From NCBI GenBank assembly GCA_947442095.1, contig CANEVG010000005.1, forward strand, positions 1 through 29,536: a DNA stretch of 29,536 nt, read 5' to 3'. Source of the stretch: Sphingomonadaceae bacterium (GTDB lineage: Bacteria; Pseudomonadota; Alphaproteobacteria; Sphingomonadales; Sphingomonadaceae). Below are positions 16,045 through 24,100 of the stretch, one piece after another. The position numbers were made by a program, and so were the translations under genes. The notes below the pieces were generated by a model, which ran no database searches, was not told the origin of the DNA, and saw only the letters and a list, made by a program, of their open reading frames with translations. How positions within the stretch are numbered: the stretch's first letter is position 1; every line of letters starts with the position of its first letter.

Positions 16045-17610
16045 TCATTCTGGGTTGACCACGCGATAGCGCAGCGTTGCCGTACCATTGGCAGGCACGG
16101 CGGCGGTCCAGATCGGGCGGCCAAATTTGCGCGTCAGGCGGCTCGAGGGTTTCTCAATCAGGTCGCCATCGTCAAGGCTGACGGTGCCCTCGAACGAGAT
16201 CGGCCAAGGGTTGGCATTGGTCACCGTCGCCTCAAGGTCGCGCTGCTTGCTTGTTCCCGCCGTGGTCCGCACCTGCACCTGAACACCCGGCGACGCGCCG
16301 AGTGTCAGTTCGACATCCTCGCCTACCGCATAGTTGCCCATGCCGCCCCTGCCGACGAGCAACCGCTCGTCCCCATGCGGCTCGAACACCGCAGCCGGGC
16401 CGCCCGGGAGCGCCACGCCGAGCCCTTCTTCCTTGCGGTTGCGCGTGCGCAGCTTGATCGCGGCCTGGTTGTCCGAGCCGTCCTCCAGCGTGGCGGTGTG
16501 GAACACCTTGAACTTTACCCCCTGCAGATCATGCATCATGACCTGCTTCTGCGCGTTGGAGGCCACGGTGGTCGGCACCGGCACCCGGTAGAGCTTGAGA
16601 TCGCCGAGGCCTTCCGCGGTGACTTTGACTGCCGCTTCCATCATTGGTGCGCTGCGCCTCTGCGCGGAGACGATGATGGAGGCGGACATGGGGGCCATCA
16701 TCGACATCGCCGCCATGTCGCCCTGCATGACCGCCGGGGAAGGAACGGGGCGTCCCCCCAGATAGCATTGCAGCACCAGTTCGCGGTCCTGCGCCTCGGG
16801 CCGTTCTTGCGCGTCCTCGCGGTTCACCTTGCCGCCCACCACCGCAGTCGCCGCATCGGCAAAGCTGGTCGGATCGCTGCTGGCCAGCGTAACCCATGCC
16901 AGCATGTCCGCCTTGCCTGTCGCGGGATCGAGGCTGACGACATAGTTGGTCTGCCAGTCAAACCCCCAGGCGAGGTAGGACAGCGTGATCGTCGCGCGCG
17001 AGGCCACCGGGCTTTCCGTTCGCACCGAAAGCGTGGGCTTGGCCGACAGCCCCTCGGGCATCTCGGTATAGGCCAGCGCATCCTCGATCCCGCGCCCGCA
17101 ATTGGCCACTTCAAAGCCGTCCTTGGTCTGCAGGATCGCCGCGCCATCGGGGGCGGAGCGGATGACCGCGCGCTCTTCGGTCACCGCGCCTTTGCCGTCC
17201 TTGCCCCGGTGCCGCCGCAGGATCACCGGGCGGCCAAAGGCGCGGGCATAGAGATTGCGCGCCGAAAGCAGATCGGCATCGAGGTTCTTCTCGCGTACCC
17301 CCGCAGGCAGGCCCGTGACCAACGCAGACTCGGGCAGGATGCCCCCCGCTACGCCTTCAAACCGGATCGTCGCCTCGCCTGCCGGAATCTCAACGGTGCG
17401 CGTTTCGGTGATCAGTGCGAAACCTTCAAGCCAGCCGAGATTCATGGCCTGATCGGCAGCGCGGTCAGGCGCGCGGTAGATCGTTACCGCTACGGCATCG
17501 GGCACCGCCGAAAGCACGGCGGCCTCTTGCGCCGCAGCGGGCCGCACAGCAGCCAGTGCGGCAGCCAGCGCAGCAGCCATTGGGGCCAGCAAGAAAAGAA
17601 CGCGGGCCAC
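16045..17610 (-). CDS. DUF4139-domain exported protein (second copy)
   Basis: This 521-residue protein has an N-terminal signal peptide (MARVLFLLAPMAAALAAALA...RPAAAQ, cleavage near residue 28) and a predicted periplasmic body rich in beta-strands. The segment YLAWGFDWQTNYVVSLDPAT (202-221) with AWVTLASSDPTSFADA is the hallmark region of DUF4139 proteins; their biochemical role is not known. The GTG at 17610 was chosen because it gives a compact signal peptide and lies 12 nt after the upstream stop. The frame is open further to 17688, but that would overlap the upstream gene and add a hydrophilic N-terminus. It is co-directional with and a paralogue of the gene at 17622-19133, so the two are probably co-transcribed. 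Confidence 0.8.
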   Translation of the reverse strand: MARVLFLLAPMAAALAAALAAVRPAAAQEAAVLSAVPDAVAVTIYRAPDRAADQAMNLGWLEGFALITETRTVEIPAGEATIRFEGVAGGILPESALVTGLPAGVREKNLDADLLSARNLYARAFGRPVILRRHRGKDGKGAVTEERAVIRSAPDGAAILQTKDGFEVANCGRGIEDALAYTEMPEGLSAKPTLSVRTESPVASRATITLSYLAWGFDWQTNYVVSLDPATGKADMLAWVTLASSDPTSFADAATAVVGGKVNREDAQERPEAQDRELVLQCYLGGRPVPSPAVMQGDMAAMSMMAPMSASIIVSAQRRSAPMMEAAVKVTAEGLGDLKLYRVPVPTTVASNAQKQVMMHDLQGVKFKVFHTATLEDGSDNQAAIKLRTRNRKEEGLGVALPGGPAAVFEPHGDERLLVGRGGMGNYAVGEDVELTLGASPGVQVQVRTTAGTSKQRDLEATVTNANPWPISFEGTVSLDDGDLIEKPSSRLTRKFGRPIWTAAVPANGTATLRYRVVNPE

Positions 17611-17621
17611 CGTTCGGGCGC

Positions 17622-19133
17622 TCAGTAGCGCGTGTCGAACTGGACGGTGAGGGTGGTTTCGCCGTTCGCCGGCACATCGATGGTCCACGTGCGCTCATCC
17701 AGCGAGCGCTGTGTGCCTTTGACCGTTTCCGACGGCACCCGCGTGTCGCTCCACCAGTTGTCGAGCCCGGCCTGCACCACTTCCACTTTCACGGGCGAAG
17801 GCCGCGCGTTGGTGATCTTGTAGGCCATCGACGTGCGCCAGTATTCCCGATACCGCTCCGCCGTGACGTCCTCGGTCTTGCCGTGCACCGTCACGCGGTA
17901 GCGTGCCGTCCGGTCCCACTCTGCGCGGGTGATCTTCTCGCGCGCTTCAACCGTCGGCTGCACTTTCACATCGAACGCTTCGCCCGTGCGCAGCGAAAGC
18001 TTCGAGCCCATCGGGGTGTGGTCGATCCCCTTCTCGCCGATGAACTGCGGCTGCCCGCGCGCATCGCGCATATAGACGCGCACCGTGCCCGCGGGCAGCG
18101 CATCGCCCACGCCGCTGCCGCGCGCGGTGGAAAGGTTGAGCACCGTGGCAAAGCTCTGTGCTTCGTTCGATGCGCCCAGCCAGTCGTTGCGGAAGTAGTA
18201 GCCCTTGCTGGCGGGCGCTCCGGCTACATCGAGGAAGCTCACCTGCTTCTGCTGTGCATTGGCAACCGTGGTGCGCGCCGCGATGGGATAGAGATAATAG
18301 TCTCCCAGTTGCTCCCGATCCGCGCTCTGCGTCCCGGGTTTGTAGGCGATCTGGGGGGGCACGCGGCCGCGCCCCATGTTGCCGCCCCTGTAACCATTGT
18401 TGTAGCTGCCATTCTCCTGTCCGGGGCTTCCTGCCACCAGGAGAACGCGCGCATTGGGGAAACCCGTGCCGGTATTGTTTGTCAGCGTGATCCAGCCCTG
18501 CAGGTCCATCTTGCCCTGCGCTTCATCAAACAGCGCGACATAGTCCGCCTTCCAGCCAAAGCCCGAGGACAGATAGCTCAGCGTGAGCGGGCGGGGGCCT
18601 GCGGTGCTGGCATTGAGCGTTATAGACAACGTGGGCCGGGCGCGCAGGCTCGGCGGCAGGCCGGAAAACAGGATGCGCGCGCCATATTGCTCCAGCACCT
18701 CGATCCGCTCGCCGATCCGCACGATCGTGCCGCCGTTGTTGGCCAGCACCAAGGCCTGCTCGCGCGTTTCTGCGCCGGTCGCGGGGTTGGTGCGCACCAC
18801 GGTCACCATTTGGCCCACGGCCTTGTCCAGCAGCTTTGCGGGCGAGAGAAGGTCGTAATCGAAGTTCTGCTCGATGATCCCCGCTCCGGTGCCCGAAAGC
18901 GTTACCGTCTCGGGCCGGATCGCGGCGGACACATCGGGAAATTCCTGCCGGGTACGGCCGATCGGCAGCGTGATCGCCCTCGTATCCTGCACCAGCGCCA
19001 GATCGTTGTTGTAGATGGTGAGCGAGACTTCACCTTGGGTCGAGGCAGGCTGCGCGGACTGCGCGGCGAGCGAGGCGGGAAGGGCCGCCGCGATGCTCAG
19101 TGCCGCAATACGGGCGTGGCTGGTGTGGATCAT
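17622..19133 (-). CDS. DUF4139-domain exported protein (first copy)
   Basis: The 503-residue product has a signal peptide (MIHTSHARIAALSIAAALPASLAAQ, cleavage near 25) and no other membrane segment, so it is probably periplasmic or outer-surface. After an N-terminal beta region (SLTIYNNDLALVQDTRAITLP), the DUF4139 signature appears as YLSSGFGWKADYVALFDEAQ (187-206) followed by LQGWITLTNNTGTGFPNARVLLVAG. A low-complexity Gly/Asn/Arg stretch (GSYNNGYRGGNMGRGR) follows at about 237-252. The ATG at 19133 has a good upstream GGGAGAGGA site on the minus strand. It shares fold and domain order with the next gene, implying a duplication. Function of the family is undescribed as far as I know. Confidence 0.87.
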   Translation of the reverse strand: MIHTSHARIAALSIAAALPASLAAQSAQPASTQGEVSLTIYNNDLALVQDTRAITLPIGRTRQEFPDVSAAIRPETVTLSGTGAGIIEQNFDYDLLSPAKLLDKAVGQMVTVVRTNPATGAETREQALVLANNGGTIVRIGERIEVLEQYGARILFSGLPPSLRARPTLSITLNASTAGPRPLTLSYLSSGFGWKADYVALFDEAQGKMDLQGWITLTNNTGTGFPNARVLLVAGSPGQENGSYNNGYRGGNMGRGRVPPQIAYKPGTQSADREQLGDYYLYPIAARTTVANAQQKQVSFLDVAGAPASKGYYFRNDWLGASNEAQSFATVLNLSTARGSGVGDALPAGTVRVYMRDARGQPQFIGEKGIDHTPMGSKLSLRTGEAFDVKVQPTVEAREKITRAEWDRTARYRVTVHGKTEDVTAERYREYWRTSMAYKITNARPSPVKVEVVQAGLDNWWSDTRVPSETVKGTQRSLDERTWTIDVPANGETTLTVQFDTRY

Positions 19134-19194
19134 CGGTTCCTCTCCCTTGTGCTCAGCCCGCTCTCGGCGTTAGAAGCGGTCTGTCGGACACCCC

Positions 19195-19213
19195 CGCCCG
19201 TGAAAAACGGGCG
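19195..19213 (-). promoter_or_regulatory. Stem-loop between minus-strand genes
   Basis: CGCCCGT (19195-19201) and ACGGGCG (19207-19213) form a perfect 7-bp stem around an A-rich loop (TTTTC on the minus strand). It lies in the 94-nt gap between the interrupted exported-protein gene and the first DUF4139 gene. No T-run follows on the minus strand, so it may be a processing or attenuation hairpin. Confidence 0.4.
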
Positions 19214-19227
19214 TTGCCTGTGGCGCG

Positions 19228-20085
19228 TCACGCACCTTTGTTTGCGATCCGACATTGCCCGTTCCTGAACCGGTAGATGTGCGGTGAGATGCAGCATTCC
19301 TGCCCGGCACAATCCTTGCTCACTGTTGCGGCAAAGTCTTCCAGCGCCGGTCCATCGGGCAGTGCCGCCACGAAAACGAAGCCGTCAAAAACCACATGCA
19401 CGAAAAGATCCGGCCCCACCAAGGCGGCGATCTTCTCAAATGTGTTGCGCTGCGTCAGCAGGCTGCCAAGGCGTTCCCCATCGGCAAACGCTGCCGGCTT
19501 TTTCAGTAGCGTTTTGAGCTCCGGTAGCATCGGCAGTTTTGCGCGCGGCTGCCGGTCTGCCATGTCCCACGCCGCTTCCGCAGTAAGGCCGAGCTTGGTG
19601 AGCGTTGCAGGATTGGCCAGTGCCGTCATCTCGGGGCTGTCCACCGTGAGGATCGCATAGAGATCGTCGCCGACCTGCCGGAAAGCCGCCGCGAACGGCT
19701 TGTCTGGCGTCGCCGCTGAGCGCACATCGTCGAGATAGACCTGATCCCTTACCATCAGGCGCACATTCTCGCACTGCGCTGGCTGGCCGATTTTCGTGAT
19801 GCCGCTAACGATGCGGGCCTTAGCCACCTCGCATTCCTCTGCTGAGCCATTCTGGCAAAACGACCAGATTCGCCCGACATTGATAGTCATGCCTTTGTCC
19901 GGATCGCCGCAATTGTCTCTCAATTGCTGCCAGTCGTCCTCGACCGGTTAAACCTTGCTGGCGGCCGCCTTGGCGATCCGTTCTGTCATCTTGCGCTGGA
20001 AGGTGCTCTGGCTCGGCGCCGCGAAGCTTGCAACCGGCGCCAGAGCTCCCAGCAGGATCACGATGAACAACTGGACGCGCCGCAT
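19228..20085 (-). pseudogene. Exported protein gene broken by an in-frame TAA
   Basis: An ATG at 20085, preceded by GGGAGAGG, encodes MRRVQLFIVILLGALAPVAS followed by FAAPSQSTFQRKMTERIAKAAASKV, a clear signal peptide and mature N-terminus. Codon 46 (19950-19948) is TAA. The same frame then continues PVEDDWQQLRDNCGDPDKGM and stays open for a further 231 codons from the next TTG to 19228. The downstream part has paired cysteines (DNCGD, SFCQN, AQCEN, KDCAGQECC), as in periplasmic proteins. A single C-to-T change of a glutamine codon would explain the stop. I do not recognise the family. Either the gene is recently inactivated, or a short N-terminal peptide is made and translation restarts, or the base is a sequence error. 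The downstream frame alone would lack an export signal. Confidence 0.7.
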
Positions 20086-20271
20086 AAACCTCTCCCGTTG
20101 CTCTTATTGTTCTGATTGCGTCCTTTGCTGCCCAACTACAATGGCGATCCAGTCCGATTTTGCAGGCCATTTCCGCCGCCTATGGTATCAAGGGCGTGAC
20201 AATCCGCGCCGCATCGCCTAAGGGCCGCAGCTTCAATCAGCGCGACTCAAAGCGAAAGCGAGTGCAGACCC
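20086..20271. promoter_or_regulatory. Divergent region that should hold the rplO promoter
   Basis: This 186-nt region separates the minus-strand exported-protein gene from rplO. Because transcription from the spc operon should end at 13802, rplO needs a promoter here or read-through. A weak candidate is TTGCAG (20160-20165) with GGTATC 18 nt later (20184-20189). No convincing consensus pair was found. The rplO ribosome binding site is also weak (AGCGAAAGCGAG upstream). Confidence 0.35.
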
Positions 20272-20799
20272 ATGAAACTTAATGAAATCCGTGACAATGA
20301 TGGCGCGCGCAAGGGGCGCATGCGTGTCGGCCGTGGCATCGGCTCGGGCAAGGGCAAGACCGCCGGGCGCGGCCAGAAGGGCGCCAAGGCGCGTTCGGGC
20401 GTTTCGGTCAACGGCTTCGAAGGCGGCCAGATGCCGCTGCATATGCGCATCCCGAAGCGTGGCTTCAACAATATCTTCGCCAAGGATTTCGCCGAAGTGA
20501 ACCTCGGCATGATCCAGAAGGCGATCGACGCCGGCAAGCTTGATGCGGCCGCCACGATCGACCACACTGCGCTCAAGGCCGCTGGACTGGCGCGCGGCGG
20601 CAAGGACGGTGTGCGCCTCCTCGCCAAGGGTGAACTCACCACCAAGGCCAGCTTCGCGGTCGAAGGCGTGAGCAAGGGCGCCCGTGCGGCGGTCGAGGCG
20701 CTTGGCGGGTCGGTTACGCTGCCGGAGGCCGTGCCCAGCGAGCACGAGAAGAAGACCGCGCGCCGCGAAGTCAATAAGACGGCCAAGGCCGCCAAGTGA
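20272..20799 (+). CDS. rplO: 50S ribosomal protein L15
   Basis: L15 is a late-assembly 50S protein with a long Gly/Arg-rich N-terminal extension threading through 23S rRNA. The 175-residue product begins MKLNEIRDNDGARKGRMRVGRGIGSGKGKTAGRGQKGAKARSG, the family hallmark, and has GFEGGQMPLHMRIPKRGFNN. The C-terminus is a little longer than usual and Lys/Ala-rich. It is normally immediately downstream of rpmD; here a 6.5-kb block lies between them. secY follows 173 nt later, after three stem-loops. Confidence 0.97.
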   Translation: MKLNEIRDNDGARKGRMRVGRGIGSGKGKTAGRGQKGAKARSGVSVNGFEGGQMPLHMRIPKRGFNNIFAKDFAEVNLGMIQKAIDAGKLDAAATIDHTALKAAGLARGGKDGVRLLAKGELTTKASFAVEGVSKGARAAVEALGGSVTLPEAVPSEHEKKTARREVNKTAKAAK

Positions 20800-20817
20800 C
20801 GCGCGAAGGCTAACCGG

Positions 20818-20853
20818 CTGGCGCTGCGGGCTCCTCGTGGCCCGCTGCGCCAG
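20818..20853 (+). promoter_or_regulatory. First stem-loop after rplO
   Basis: A 14-bp stem with one mismatch pairs 20818-20831 with 20840-20853 around the loop TCCTCGTG. It starts 18 nt after the rplO stop. There is no T-run behind it, so it is not a canonical intrinsic terminator. It is the first of three stem-loops in this gap. Confidence 0.55.
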
Positions 20854-20862
20854 TGCGGAGAA

Positions 20863-20903
20863 ATATAGGGAGGGGGTTCGACATTGCCGAACCCTCCCTA
20901 TAT
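20863..20903 (+). promoter_or_regulatory. Long palindrome between rplO and secY
   Basis: ATATAGGGAGGG (20863-20874) pairs perfectly with CCCTCCCTATAT (20892-20903). After a 2-nt GG bulge the inner TTCG (20877-20880) pairs with CGAA (20888-20891), leaving the loop ACATTGC. The low-GC outer stem differs from its surroundings. No T-run follows. It may be a leader structure for secY or a small palindromic repeat element. Confidence 0.55.
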
Positions 20904-20950
20904 GGGCTAGCCAACAAGGCGCTGCGGGATGTGTTCCGCAGCTGGCCCAT
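20902..20950 (+). promoter_or_regulatory. Third stem-loop, next to secY start
   Basis: An outer ATGGGC (20902-20907) and GCCCAT (20945-20950) enclose a perfect inner stem GCTGCGG/CCGCAGC (20921-20927 with 20936-20942). It ends 22 nt before the secY ATG, which lacks a clear Shine-Dalgarno sequence. Its first two bases overlap the end of the preceding palindrome, so the two structures may compete. A role in secY translation control is inference. Confidence 0.45.
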
Positions 20951-20972
20951 CAGCAAGGCTTGAAACCTCACA

Positions 20973-22340
20973 ATGGCATCCCGCGCCGATAACATCGCCA
21001 GCACACTCAATCTGGCCAACTTCTCGAAGGCGACAGAACTCAAGTCGCGCATCTGGTTCACGGTCGGCGCGCTGGTCGTGTTCCGGTTCCTGAGCTTCGT
21101 GCCGCTGCCGGGGATAAACCCGCTGATCCTCGAAAGCCTGGCGAGCAAGACGCGCGGCGGCATTCTCGATATCTTCAATGCGTTTTCGGGCGGCTCGCTC
21201 GAACGCATGAGCCTCATCGCGCTGGGCGTGATGCCCTATATCACCGCCTCGATCGTGGTGCAGTTGGCCGCATCGCTGCATCCCTCGCTGATGGCGCTGA
21301 AGAAAGAAGGCGAAAGCGGGCGCAAGAAGCTCAACCAATACACCCGCTATGGCGCAGTGTTCCTCACCGCCATTCAGGGCTGGTTCCTCGCCACCGGGCT
21401 CGAAGCCTTTGGTGCATCAAGCGGTCTGCAAGCCGTCGTCGATCCCGGCTACGTGTTCCGCATCGGCGCGGTCGTCAGCCTCATCGGCGGCACCATGTTC
21501 CTGCTTTGGCTGGGCGAGCAGATCACCAGCCGCGGCATCGGCAACGGCGTTTCGCTGATCATCATGGCTGGCATCGTTGCTCAGATGCCCACGTTCTTCG
21601 GCAACCTGTTCGATCAGGGCCGCACCGGCGCGCTCAGCCCGTTCATGGTGTTTGGTGTGCTCGCGATGCTCGTCGGCGTCGTGATCTTCATCTGCTTTTT
21701 CGAGCGCGCCTCGCGCCGCCTGCTTGTCCAGTATCCCAAGCGCGTAACCCAGAAGGGCATGATGGCGGCGGATCGCAGTCACTTGCCCTTGAAGCTTAAT
21801 ACCGCCGGTGTGATCCCGCCGATCTTCGCCAGCTCGCTGCTGCTGCTGCCGCTGACGATCACGCAGTTCGCGGGCAATTCGGTGTCGCCGGATTCCACGA
21901 TGGGCCAGTTCATCGTCGGGCTGAATCAGTATCTCGGTCACGGCAAGCCGGTCTACATGGTGCTCTATGCGCTTGGCATCATTTTCTTCAGCTTTTTCTA
22001 CACCGCCGTGGTATTCAATCCAGAAGAAACGGCCGACAATCTCAAGCGCAATGGCGGCTTCATTCCCGGCATTCGGCCGGGCAAGAACACCGCCAACTAT
22101 CTCGATTATGTGCTGACCCGCATCACGGTGCTGGGCGCGGCCTATATCACGGCGGTCTGCGTGGTTCCGGAAGCGATCATGGCGCAGACGGGGATGGGCT
22201 CGCTGTTTTTCGGTGGCACCAGCTTGTTGATCGTGGTCAACGTGACGGTCGACACCATTACCCAGATCCAGTCGCATCTGCTGGCGCACCAGTATGGCGA
22301 TTTGATCAAGAAGGCCAAGCTTAAGGGCCGCATGCGCTGA
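20973..22340 (+). CDS. secY: Preprotein translocase channel subunit SecY
   Basis: SecY is the pore of the Sec translocon in the inner membrane, working with SecE, SecG and SecA to export unfolded proteins and insert membrane proteins. The 455-residue product has the expected ten hydrophobic segments. Signatures include the PLPGINPLIL region after TM1, the plug-like segment GGILDIFNAFSGGSLERMSLIALGVMPYITASIVVQL, GEQITSRGIGNGVSLIIMAGI, and the cytoplasmic loop FNPEETADNLKRNGGFIPGIRPG. The ATG at 20973 is the natural family start (MASRADNIASTLNLANFSKATELKSR), though no strong ribosome binding site precedes it. adk follows 64 nt downstream. Confidence 0.98.
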   Translation: MASRADNIASTLNLANFSKATELKSRIWFTVGALVVFRFLSFVPLPGINPLILESLASKTRGGILDIFNAFSGGSLERMSLIALGVMPYITASIVVQLAASLHPSLMALKKEGESGRKKLNQYTRYGAVFLTAIQGWFLATGLEAFGASSGLQAVVDPGYVFRIGAVVSLIGGTMFLLWLGEQITSRGIGNGVSLIIMAGIVAQMPTFFGNLFDQGRTGALSPFMVFGVLAMLVGVVIFICFFERASRRLLVQYPKRVTQKGMMAADRSHLPLKLNTAGVIPPIFASSLLLLPLTITQFAGNSVSPDSTMGQFIVGLNQYLGHGKPVYMVLYALGIIFFSFFYTAVVFNPEETADNLKRNGGFIPGIRPGKNTANYLDYVLTRITVLGAAYITAVCVVPEAIMAQTGMGSLFFGGTSLLIVVNVTVDTITQIQSHLLAHQYGDLIKKAKLKGRMR

Positions 22341-22404
22341 CTGGTGGGCCGGGTAACCGGGCGGCTCAGCGTTAGACGGACGGGCGGAAGAGGGGATTGC
22401 GGGC

Positions 22405-23061
22405 GTGAATATCATCCTGTTGGGGCCGCCAGGAGCGGGCAAGGGTACGCAGGCACAGCGGCTGGTTGAGCGGCACGGCATGAAGCAGCTCTCCACTGGT
22501 GACATGCTGCGCGCCGCGGTCAAGGCCGGAACCCCCGTGGGCCTCAAAGCCAAGGCCGTCATGGATGCGGGCGAGCTGGTCTCCGACGAGATCGTCTCTG
22601 CGCTGATCGGCGACGAGCTGGACACGATGCCCGAGGGGCAGGGCGCGATCTTCGATGGCTATCCGCGCACCGCACCGCAGGCCGCCTCGCTCGACGAGAT
22701 CCTGAGCGCGCGTGGCCGCTCGCTTGATCATGTGATCGAGCTTGAAGTGAACGAGGACGCGCTGGTCGAGCGCATCACCGGTCGCTACAGCTGCGCCAGC
22801 TGCGGCAAAGGCTATCACGACGTGTTCGAGAAGCCGGTGGCGGAAGGCACCTGCGACAAGTGCGGCAGCCACGAGTTCAAGCGCCGGCCTGACGACAACG
22901 AGGAAACCGTGCGCACGCGCATGGGCGAGTACCGCGCCAAAACCGCGCCGATCCTGCCGATCTACGAAGCGCACGGGATCGTCAGCCGGGTTGACGGGAT
23001 GGCGGATATGGACGCGGTGACAGGTGCCATCGAGGCTATTCTGGTACAGACCCGCGCCTGA
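22405..23061 (+). CDS. adk: Adenylate kinase, zinc-type LID
   Basis: Adenylate kinase interconverts ATP + AMP and two ADP, keeping adenylate energy charge balanced in the cytoplasm. The 218-residue product has the P-loop GPPGAGKGT (7-15), the AMP-binding segment STGDMLRAAV, and FDGYPRTAPQA. Its LID has four cysteines (C130, C133, C150, C153; CASC...CDKC), typical of zinc-binding long-form enzymes. It starts with GTG at 22405, with GAAGAGGGG upstream. Linkage secY-adk is the usual bacterial order. The following gene in most alphaproteobacteria is rpsM; here three unrelated genes intervene. Confidence 0.97.
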   Translation: MNIILLGPPGAGKGTQAQRLVERHGMKQLSTGDMLRAAVKAGTPVGLKAKAVMDAGELVSDEIVSALIGDELDTMPEGQGAIFDGYPRTAPQAASLDEILSARGRSLDHVIELEVNEDALVERITGRYSCASCGKGYHDVFEKPVAEGTCDKCGSHEFKRRPDDNEETVRTRMGEYRAKTAPILPIYEAHGIVSRVDGMADMDAVTGAIEAILVQTRA

Positions 23062-23092
23062 GCCAATGTGGCGCTGCGGCGGGGAGGGCATG

Positions 23093-24100
23093 ATGTACGG
23101 CACGAAGCGGACCGCATGGGCTGCGAAGCTGCTCCTTGTGCCCCTGGCTGCATTCGCCCAGCCAGCGTCTGCCGAGGTTGTGACCAAGTCCGAGAACGGC
23201 TTCGTCGTGCGGCTCGCCGCCGAAGTTACCGCCCTGCCGGCTGAGGCCTGGCGCACGCTCATCACCCCGGCGCAGTGGTGGTCCAGCCAGCATACATTCT
23301 CCGGCGAAGCGGCCAATCTCACGTTCGATCCCGTCGTCGGGGGCTGCTTCTGCGAATTGCTGCCCCGCCCGGACGATGCTCCCGCTGGCCAGCGCCTTGG
23401 CGGCGTACAGCACATGCGCGTCGTCTATATCGAGCCGCCGCGGGCGATGCGGCTCGTCGGCGCGCTCGGCCCGCTGCAGAGCGAAGCGCTTTCGGCCACG
23501 ATGACCATGACGGTCAAGCCGACCGCCACGCCTGCGGGGAAGGGCTCGCGGATCCTGTTCGAATATGTTGTCGGCGGATTCATGCGCTACAAGGTCGACG
23601 AGATCGCGCCTGCGGTGGACCGCATGCTTGCCGCGCAACTGCTCAGTCTTGCCGGAAAACTCGGGCCAGTGGCCGAACCAGCCGAAGCCGCAGCCCCCGC
23701 TGGTCCGCCTGCGCCCGATGCGGAGCTTGCACCGGTGGAGCCACCAGCAAAGGGTGTCGTGCCGCTGCGCGGGGTAAAGACCTACAGCCTGCCGCCTTCG
23801 CGCCGGGCCGGAACTGCACCCGCTCCGCAGCGCTCGGCGGCAAAGCCTCCCGAGGAGACTGCTTCTTTGGTTTCACCCGCTGCAGCGCTGCCCGCCGCGA
23901 TCACGCCAGCCCCATCCGCAAAAGTGCCTGCCAAACCGGCAGCAAAGTCAACGGTCAAAGCGGCCGTGCCGGTGCGCCCGAAAACGCCCGTTAAAGCTCC
24001 GGCCAAGGCAGCGCCCAAAGCCCCCAATCCGGATGACGCGGCGCACCTTGATGCCAATGCCGCGTTCGATGCGCTGCTTGGGGCCGCCCCGGCACCCTGA
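23093..24100 (+). CDS. Exported SRPBCC-fold protein with Ala/Pro/Lys-rich tail
   Basis: The 335-residue product starts with a signal peptide (MYGTKRTAWAAKLLLVPLAAFAQPASA, cleavage near 27). Residues about 30-185 resemble the SRPBCC/polyketide-cyclase (AHSA1-like) ligand-binding fold: FVVRLAAEVTALPAEAWRTL, ITPAQWWSSQHTFSGEAANLTFDPVVGGCFCE, RLVGALGPLQ and ILFEYVVGGFMRYKVDEIAPAVDRML. The remaining ~140 residues are low-complexity, rich in Ala, Pro and Lys (AKVPAKPAAKSTVKAAVPVR). ATG 23093 is preferred over 23090 because the GGAGG (23083-23087) spacing is better. Ligand and role are unknown; export suggests periplasmic binding or envelope association. Confidence 0.8.
   Translation: MYGTKRTAWAAKLLLVPLAAFAQPASAEVVTKSENGFVVRLAAEVTALPAEAWRTLITPAQWWSSQHTFSGEAANLTFDPVVGGCFCELLPRPDDAPAGQRLGGVQHMRVVYIEPPRAMRLVGALGPLQSEALSATMTMTVKPTATPAGKGSRILFEYVVGGFMRYKVDEIAPAVDRMLAAQLLSLAGKLGPVAEPAEAAAPAGPPAPDAELAPVEPPAKGVVPLRGVKTYSLPPSRRAGTAPAPQRSAAKPPEETASLVSPAAALPAAITPAPSAKVPAKPAAKSTVKAAVPVRPKTPVKAPAKAAPKAPNPDDAAHLDANAAFDALLGAAPAP

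Noticed and set aside
16375..19268. Two long plus-strand open frames (417 and 617 codons) opposite the DUF4139 genes
   Set aside because: They are antisense to genes with clear signal peptides and domain signatures. Their products are His/Arg-rich with no recognisable motifs, as expected for GC-rich shadow frames.
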